From: Bacteroidales bacterium
GTDB taxonomy: Bacteria; Bacteroidota; Bacteroidia; Bacteroidales; JAADGE01
Direction of reading: 5' to 3'
NCBI GenBank assembly: GCA_026987795.1
Contig: JALSMF010000349.1
Span: 1 to 8,038 of the forward strand
Length of the DNA: 8,038 nucleotides
Of this stretch, positions 7,432 to 8,038 are shown piece by piece. Below the pieces are notes generated by a model. That model was given only the letters and a program-made list of their open reading frames with translations. It was not told where the DNA came from and did no database searches. The translations under genes and the position numbers were made by a program. Each line of letters begins with the position of its first letter. Within the stretch, counting starts at the first letter, position 1.

Positions 7432-8038
7432 AAAAAAACAAAAAAAATCTTCTCTCTCATATTCAAAACCGCAATTACAATTGCATCTTTTTATTTTATT
7501 TTTTTAAAGATTAAAGGATATAAAACAACGGATTTTGTTATTTCGCAATTTGACGAAATATCTATATGTCTTATATTTACCGCATTTTTACTAATGCCTC
7601 TGAATTGGTTTGTCGAAACTGTAAAATGGAGGTTTCTGATAGATAAAATAAAAAATGTAGAACTTTCTGTTGCTTATAAAGCCGTTTTATCCGGAATACC
7701 GTTTGCCCTCATTTCTCCAAACCGAACAGGCGAAATAATAGGACGGGTTTTTATTCTGGAAAAACAATATCGCGGAAAAGCCGCAGCAGCAACTTCCGTG
7801 GGAAGCTTGAGCCAAATGCTTATAACTTTGCTTGCAGGCTTTATTGGCGGTATTTTTTTCTTGTTTGCATATTCCGACAAAGAAACAGGCATCAGCAGCG
7901 AAAATATTTTTTATCTGAAAATAATCTCTGTGTTCTCACTGCTTTTCGGAATATTATTTCTTTTTAATTTAAAATATATTGTTTTTTTACTGAAAAAATT
8001 TAAAATTAACACAAAACTGATATCCTACGCAGAAGTTA
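7426..8038 (+). CDS. LPG-synthase-TM / flippase-like (COG0392-type) integral membrane protein, C-terminus cut by window edge
   Basis: The first 204 residues of a polytopic inner-membrane protein are visible. Likely membrane segments are about 8-28, 46-65, 84-98, 123-149 and 164-182. The hallmark is SPNRTGEIIGR (97-107), matching the P-x-R-x-GE-x-x-x-R pattern of the family named after the lysylphosphatidylglycerol synthase membrane domain. The motif ETVKWRFL (64-71) at the start of a cytoplasmic loop also fits. Members are commonly 300-350 residues, so about 100-150 are missing. The synthase catalytic domain of MprF is not expected in stand-alone members, whose role is usually given as putative lipid flipping and is rarely tested. 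GTG at 7426 was chosen because an in-frame TAA lies at 7399-7401, no ATG lies between, and the resulting N-terminus (VQKKTKKIFSLIF) is a good positively charged membrane lead. The next in-frame ATG, at 7594, would remove the first membrane segment. An A9 tract and an A8 tract follow the start. The 43-bp gap suggests cotranscription with the kinase. Confidence 0.8.
   Translation, partial: MQKKTKKIFSLIFKTAITIASFYFIFLKIKGYKTTDFVISQFDEISICLIFTAFLLMPLNWFVETVKWRFLIDKIKNVELSVAYKAVLSGIPFALISPNRTGEIIGRVFILEKQYRGKAAAATSVGSLSQMLITLLAGFIGGIFFLFAYSDKETGISSENIFYLKIISVFSLLFGILFLFNLKYIVFLLKKFKINTKLISYAEV

Noticed and set aside
7674..7892. 72-codon minus-strand open frame near the right edge
   Set aside because: It is antisense to the clearly coding flippase-like gene with its conserved SPNRTGE motif.
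1..8038. CRISPR array, tRNA/rRNA, insertion sequence, phage or known defence locus
   Set aside because: No spaced direct repeats, tRNA-like cloverleaf, transposase motifs or terminal inverted repeats were seen on reading both strands.

Overview
The window looks like a chromosomal segment of a Bacteroidota bacterium, probably an uncultured, low-G+C member of the Bacteroidales, Marinilabiliales or Flavobacteriia type. The evidence is a PorW/SprE-type lipoprotein of the type IX secretion system (T9SS), A-rich leaders without Shine-Dalgarno sequences, -7 boxes of the TAnnTTTG type, TAA at all three visible stops, and strongly AT-rich sequence. The lineage is an inference from these features, not from a search.

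Layout: (1) 1-1638, minus strand, is the N-terminal 546 residues of a TPR lipoprotein recognised as PorW/SprE. It starts at a TTG codon and its C-terminus lies beyond the left edge. (2) 1639-1806 is a 168-bp divergent intergenic region. It holds two outward-facing TAACTTTG boxes, one per gene, arranged almost symmetrically around a 16-bp A/T palindrome. (3) 1807-8038, plus strand, is a close-packed gene series, probably one operon: a secreted metallophosphoesterase with a purple-acid-phosphatase-like layout (14-bp gap), recJ single-strand DNA exonuclease (24-bp gap), a soluble three-PAS histidine kinase (43-bp gap), and the first 204 residues of a polytopic membrane protein of the LPG-synthase-TM/flippase-like family, starting at GTG and cut by the right edge.

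How the genes work together: three of the five products act at or outside the inner membrane (T9SS lipoprotein, exported phosphatase, membrane flippase-like protein). One is a cytosolic sensor and one is a DNA repair nuclease. The gene order suggests shared transcription more than a shared pathway. No response regulator is present, so the kinase is an orphan here.

I found no CRISPR array, tRNA, rRNA, insertion sequence, prophage or clear defence or antibiotic-synthesis locus. There is no gene-free stretch above 300 bp. The items most worth a second look are the symmetric divergent promoter, the Cys-rich first PAS domain of the kinase, the two non-ATG starts each followed by an A9 tract, and a hairpin whose 3' arm contains the GTG start of the last gene. 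I do not see strong evidence for an entirely new system.
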